From: Pegea sp. RAD2-039
Lineage: Eukaryota; Chordata; Thaliacea; Salpida; Salpidae
Assembly: GCA_034620365.1 (NCBI GenBank)
Contig: JAQGEQ010000244.1
Location: 541,778 to 605,777 of the forward strand
Direction: 5' to 3'
Length of the DNA stretch: 64,000 bases
The notes beneath the pieces are model-generated. The model was not told the origin of the DNA. It saw nothing but the letters and a program-made list of their open reading frames with translations, and ran no database searches. Made by a program: the position numbers and the translations under genes. This document shows positions 59,471 to 64,000 of this stretch, in pieces. Numbering within the stretch: position 1 is the stretch's first letter; every line of letters begins with the position of its first letter.

Positions 59471-59960
59471 TTTGAATAAATTTATTTATTGATTTTTTGA
59501 TAACCAATAAATTCCATCATAGGTTTACCTGATCAATTGGAAATGTTTGCGATATTCTCAAATAAAAAAAATAAAAGGTTTTTAAGTTGTAATTATCGTA
59601 AGTATTTGTAAATCAAATTAATATCCCGTTCATTACAACAATATATAACAATTTTTTCAAAATTTTAAGATTATAATATAGACAACTATTTGATGTCAAA
59701 TTACAAATCATGCCAAGTAATTTGATCAAATGAAACTTTTTTAGCAAATTTAAATTCAAAAGTTTACTTCGAGTTTTTATTTGTAAATATTGGATTTAAT
59801 TATAAACAAATGGTTGATTTCAAAAATATCAAGCTGATCGAAGCTATCATACCAAGAGTTAAGAACATTTATTCTTATAAAGATATCTTTTCATCTAATA
59901 TTTCTCAGGAGAAAAACTTGCCTTTAAAATTTTTATTTTTCTTCAAAACTTTGATCAAAA
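59471..59960 (-). repeat. H module, subfamily b, inverted, decayed
   Basis: Box 3 near 59,683-59,705, hairpin remnant TATAAACAAATGGTTGATT at 59,801-59,819, box 1 remnant TCATCTAATATTTCTCAGGA near 59,892. Confidence 0.65.
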
Positions 59961-60599
59961 TTAGAAAATATCAAATAAAGTAATCAAAATTAGCAAAAGC
60001 AATTTGCTTTTATGTTCTTTGTCATTATACAAAACTATTCTTATGAATATTTGTGAAAATTTGTGAAAAAGAGAAAAATTTTGGAAAAATTAGTTTTTTC
60101 CGGACAAACACTAGATGAAAAGAAGTTTTTAATATGAAGAATATTCTTCAGTATCAGATTAGATCTTCTACTAGATATACTAGTCGGTTATTTTTCATAT
60201 CCACCATTTGTCGATCAATTAATGGGAAGGCTTAAACGGAGAAGTACAAACAAGACAAAGTTAAAACAACTTGAATGTTTCAATTAATAAAATTAAACTC
60301 CGTGAATTGCAATTTGACATCAAATGTTTGTCGATTTTATACTTTTGAAACTTTAAAGAAATTGTTATTTGTTGTTGAATTCAACGGGATAGTAATTTGA
60401 ATTTATAAAAAATTATATGCTTGAATTATAGAATTATGTTTTTATATTTTTATATCCATTCAAACTATCTTGCAATTAAAAAAAAAAGAATTTAAAAATA
60501 TTAGTGAGTTAAATTACAAGATCGAAGAATCACTAAAAATAAGCATCAAACATTAACTTGTCAAAGATAACTAAAAATTTCTTAAGAATCTATTAAACA
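59961..60599 (+). repeat. H module, subfamily a, and a piece of the 1.3-kb segment
   Basis: Box 1 is intact at 60,100-60,119 while the hairpin is worn (TATCCACCATTTGTCGATC at 60,198-60,216). Box 3 TTTGACATCAAATGTTTGTC is near 60,314. 60,440-60,570 is a shortened piece of the 37,730 block. Confidence 0.7.
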
Positions 60600-60930
60600 T
60601 TGAAAGTCACATAAAAAAAATTAACCTTTATTATGGAAGAATTTAAAAGAGACCTAATTTTTAATATCGACCATTTGTCGATAAAATAATCCAACAAATA
60701 CAACTAACAAATAACAGCGAACTTTAAAATTTAAAACTATTTGAATGTTTTAATTGAAATAATTAATTGACGTGATGATCAATTTGACATCAAATATTTG
60801 TCGATATTATAGTTTTTGAATTTTGAAAAAGTTGTGGTTTATCGTTGTATTCAATGGGATAGTGATTTTATTTTAAAAAATTACGATGGTTACTAGCTAA
60901 ACGATTTTCTTTTAAAAATATCAATTAATT
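60600..60930 (+). repeat. H module right half, subfamily b
   Basis: Hairpin 60,665-60,683, box 3 TTTGACATCAAATATTTGTC near 60,782, CAATGGGATAGTGATTTTAT near 60,852. Box 1 is missing. Confidence 0.7.
60665..60683 (+). repeat. Hairpin palindrome, spacer CATTT
   Basis: TATCGACCATTTGTCGATA, consensus form. Confidence 0.9.
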
Positions 60931-61490
60931 TATTTGGTAGCAAAATGATATAAAAGCGAAATTACTATAAGCTAGCGATAGTAAATCAACATTATTGTCG
61001 GTGATGTAATTAGAAAGTTGTACTTTGTTTATCGTAGTTAACGAGTTTAAAATCTAACTTTCTGCAATTTTTGATTAGTGCCATTAAATAAGTTTCCTTT
61101 TGTTTTGTTATTGTACTTATTAGTTATTAGTAATGATTTTATTTGAATTGAGTTATTTGGTTATTTCCATTCTTTGTTATTTTAAATTTTTTCAATGAAA
61201 TAAATCATAAATACTTTATATTAGAAAATTTACACAACAAACGAAGATGAAACTATCTTTACAAAATTATTGCAAACTTAAACTGTAAATTTAAAAATGC
61301 TCTATCTTGAAATTTACGATTGTAAAGCAAATTAAAAAGCTTTGTATTTTGTTAAATTACTGTTTTTAACTAAAAGGTAATAATTTGAGTTGCTTCATTT
61401 ACTAATGTGAAGTTTTGTAAAATGAAAAATAAGTTGGAAAAAAATTTATAAATTTCAAATAAAAAGTTGAAGACAGTTTCATTCAAATCA
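60931..61490 (+). repeat. W-module extension, truncated
   Basis: Follows 15,620-16,170, then ends at TTCATTCAAATCATAAC, just before the W palindrome would begin. Confidence 0.7.
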
Positions 61491-61609
61491 TAACTTTTAT
61501 TAAAATAATAATATTAACAATTTTAAATTTCACTTCTGTATGTAATAGAGATTAATTTTTGAAATATTTAAAAGGATGCAATTGTAATGAAGTTTAAAAA
61601 TTTGGTGCT

Positions 61610-61830
61610 CATCTTCTTTTTTCAAAAACTCTTCTTTCAAACTAAAAACTAAACAAATCAATCACTAATAAGGTCACATTATAATGACGTCACCTTGGAT
61701 CGACAACAGATGTTATTTTGATCTCATCAACTTCTGGCTTATTTATCTTTGTCAAAGATCGTTCGCAGTGAGATCATGTGGATATTAAATCTGTTTTTGA
61801 AGAGATTATTAAAAAAAGAATTACAATGTC
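61610..61830 (+). mobile_element. Probable inserted element, second copy
   Basis: Reverse complement of 18,330-18,555, with ATGACGTCACC near 61,684. It sits at the same edge of the 1.3-kb segment as the first copy, so the two were probably copied together. 61,491-61,609 before it is unassigned. Confidence 0.45.
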
Positions 61831-62945
61831 AAGTTAAAACGGCTTGATTGTTTCAATTACTAAAATTACATGGTGTGTAATTTCAATTTGACATCAAACG
61901 TTTGTCGGTTTAAAAATTTTTGAAGAAACTGTTATTTGTCATTGTAATCAACAGGATAGTGATTTGAATTAATAAACTTTATGAGAATTGCTACTTAAAA
62001 CTATTTTTTCTATTTATTTTTCAGAGAAGATCAATAAAGTTAGTTTGTAGCAAAGTAGTCAATAAACAATGTTACAGCAAATATTGAACTAAACAAAATT
62101 TAATTTCTACTTTAAAATTACTTTTTATATTTTTATATCCATTCAAACTATCCTGCAATTCATGAAAAATGAATTAAAAATTATTAGTTAAATCAATTGC
62201 AAGATCGAAGAATCACTAAAACTTAATATCATTCGACGACTTGTCAAAGATAACTGAGTCTCACCACTACCCCTCTGCATTTTTTTATGTAAACTATTAG
62301 AAAATATACCAGGCGGGTAAAAGCGTTACAGAAAAAGTAGTACTGAACTTACTGTATAAAAACCACTTAAGAACTTATTAAACATTTAGACTCACTATAT
62401 TTAATAAAAATTTTAAAAATGCTTTTTATGTAGAAATTTTTCAACAAGATTGCGAATAAGTTGCAGCTTTTGTAGAAAAATTTCAAACTTTAAATCTTGA
62501 CTTATAATGATTAAAGAAACAAATCATTTGAGATTTTTTCTTTCTGTTTTTTTTGCTTTTCTTTTACTGTAATGTTTAATATAACTATAAATTCCTTTTT
62601 TGAATAATATTTATTGTTTACTTTTTAACCTAAGTAGTTTTCAGAAATTTTTAAAGTTTACTTCATAAAACTTAAGCAAAATTGATTGTTTTGTGTAAGC
62701 AAAGTGTTTTAATAAAAATAATAAAAATTTAATTAAAGATTTTTGAGTTTTATTTTTATATAATAGAAAAATTTGACGCTAGACGTTGCTGAAGATAAAT
62801 AATTTTGAAATCCTTGCATTGCTTCAGGCTATGTTTTTGTAAGTGATATTTGAAAACTTGAATTTCAAGGCTTACTTTCAAACTTTGTTGAAATTATGAA
62901 TATTTAGGTTTATATTGAAAACAAAACTATTTTAACTAGTAACTT
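61831..62945 (+). repeat. 1.3-kb duplicated segment, third copy
   Basis: Partner of 37,440-38,590, and inverted partner of 17,045-18,190. Box 3 TTTGACATCAAACGTTTGTC near 61,888, CTCACCACTACCCCTCTGCA near 62,260, inverted G module 62,750-62,945. The hairpin is missing, replaced by the insert to the left. Confidence 0.8.
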
Positions 62946-63270
62946 TCAAACTTTGTATAAATAAACTCGTATAATAGCAAATTTAAACTTTTAATACAAC
63001 TTTATTTTTACATCTGCTATATTTTAACTATCGGAATGATTAACTCACATAAGTTTCTATTTCACTCATTATATAGCTTGCAGCTTCAAAATAGCAACTT
63101 AACACTTAAATTTTTGACTGATGTCATTAACAAAATGTTATAATGATATTTAATTTAAGATATTTTTATAATATCTATACAAAATAGTGTTTTAGTTTTC
63201 AGCCAAAGTAAATAAGTAAATACAATAACATTTTAAACAATTCTTTCTAAAACACTATGAAAATTATTGG
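62946..63270 (+). repeat. T module, 3' part
   Basis: 62,990-63,215 follows 52,560-52,750, including CAGCCAAAGTAAATAAG near 63,201. Confidence 0.65.
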
Positions 63271-64000
63271 CTAACAAATTTATCTTAAAATAAAAAGATT
63301 TTTTTCTTTATTTTAAAAATAAAAACTACAATAATTAACTATTCACATTTTTTAATTGTTTTTATTTAGTTTGAAGTCCTTTAAAAAAACATTTTTTTAA
63401 TCAAGTTTTCATTGTTATTTGATTTATTTTTATAACTAATTACAAAATCCTAATCTATCCTTTTGGCAAAATATATGTTTCTAGCGATTATACAACTATT
63501 CTGAATTGTACACATTTTTCAAATATAAGTTTATTAACCAGATACATTTAAATAATTTTGTTGGTCATCGACAAGTTGTCAATTTCAAATATGAGATTTT
63601 GGATCAGCATGCAAGCATACAAATATCAAATTATAATTCTTTATGTTTATTAATTTCTTTCGATCTAGCATTTGTCCGGAAAAAACTGACTTTCTAAAAT
63701 TCAATGTTTTGTATTAGCTTGAAATATTTTGAACAACAAAGACATGTTTTCGATTGAAAACCATTTTAAATTATGATTTTACTATTTAGTATTTATAAAT
63801 TTTTCTAAAACTATTTTCAAAACTAAATTTTAATATATTTCTTATAACTAAAATTAATTAAAAATATTTTCAATGTGAAAAAATGTAATGATTTTAAATG
63901 AAACTGTTTCTTTAAATATAAATAGGGTTTTTTTGAGCTCAAAGTTCATGACAAAAACTATATGTCTACAGATCTTAGCACAAAACATTAAATCTATAAG
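63271..64000 (-). repeat. H module, subfamily c, inverted (cut by window end)
   Basis: Palindrome remnant ATCGACAAGTTGTCAAT at 63,567-63,583, box 1 near 63,661-63,679 (GATCTAGCATTTGTCCGG), and at 63,935-64,000 the inverse of the U-like block at 35,300-35,370. The plus frame at 63,506-63,697 crosses these boxes and is not a gene. Confidence 0.65.

Noticed and set aside
1671..60683. The regularly repeated palindrome as a CRISPR array
   Set aside because: Spacing is kilobases, orientation is mixed and the host is a eukaryote.
1671..60683. The hairpin as a microRNA precursor
   Set aside because: A 7-8 bp stem with a 3-5 nt loop is far too short for Drosha/Dicer processing.

Overview
This window is about three-quarters A+T by eye. 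It holds one convincing protein gene, one intact tRNA gene, and roughly 55 kb of old, rearranged repeat sequence. The tRNA is a textbook eukaryotic initiator tRNA-Met, and the protein reads like the N-terminal and central half of the Fanconi anaemia protein FANCA. The source is therefore a eukaryote, most likely an animal with an AT-rich genome. I cannot name the species.

Layout. 1-22,020 is repeat mosaic. About 22,020-28,230 is the one single-copy island; it carries the FANCA-like gene on the minus strand (24,174-26,510) with a good 3' splice site 17 nt upstream of its ATG and poly(A) signals about 200 nt past its stop. 28,235-58,100 is repeat mosaic again, interrupted by two small unique patches (41.7-42.24 and 42.85-43.6 kb) and by a cluster of broken coding-like pieces at 45.2-46.25 kb. 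The initiator tRNA gene is at 58,255-58,326. 58.7-64.0 kb returns to repeats.

The repeats are a small set of modules, 0.2-1.2 kb each, reused in both orientations. Names used below: H module = a string of short conserved boxes in fixed order, namely S (CAGTCACAAGATGTCACTAT), U (CTGTCAGACAAATAGTG, then CAGTGACTTTGAGCTTAC), box 1 (CCGGACAAATACTAGATGAA), a hairpin palindrome (TATCGAC-N5-GTCGATA) and box 3 (TTTGACATCAAATATTTGTC). It exists in three subfamilies: a (no S/U, left flank with AAAGCAATTTGTTTTTA), b (with S and U), and c (hairpin replaced by ATCGACAACTTGTCGAT). G module = carries GACGTCTAGCGTC. T module = about 0.8-1.1 kb with CTTGCTGTGCGAGTCATCTA. W module = carries TCAGTGAACCGGAACTTTTT. 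These are assembled into larger duplications: about 5 kb (three copies, one internally deleted), 2.8 kb (two copies), and 1.3-1.5 kb (three copies, one inverted).

The most interesting signal is the hairpin: 19 copies keep both 7-nt arms perfectly while the 5-nt spacer varies, within neighbouring sequence that has drifted far more. This looks like a protein-binding or recombinase-type site, or the core of an uncharacterised repeat family, and I do not recognise it. All percent identities and homologies here are by eye, without alignment software.
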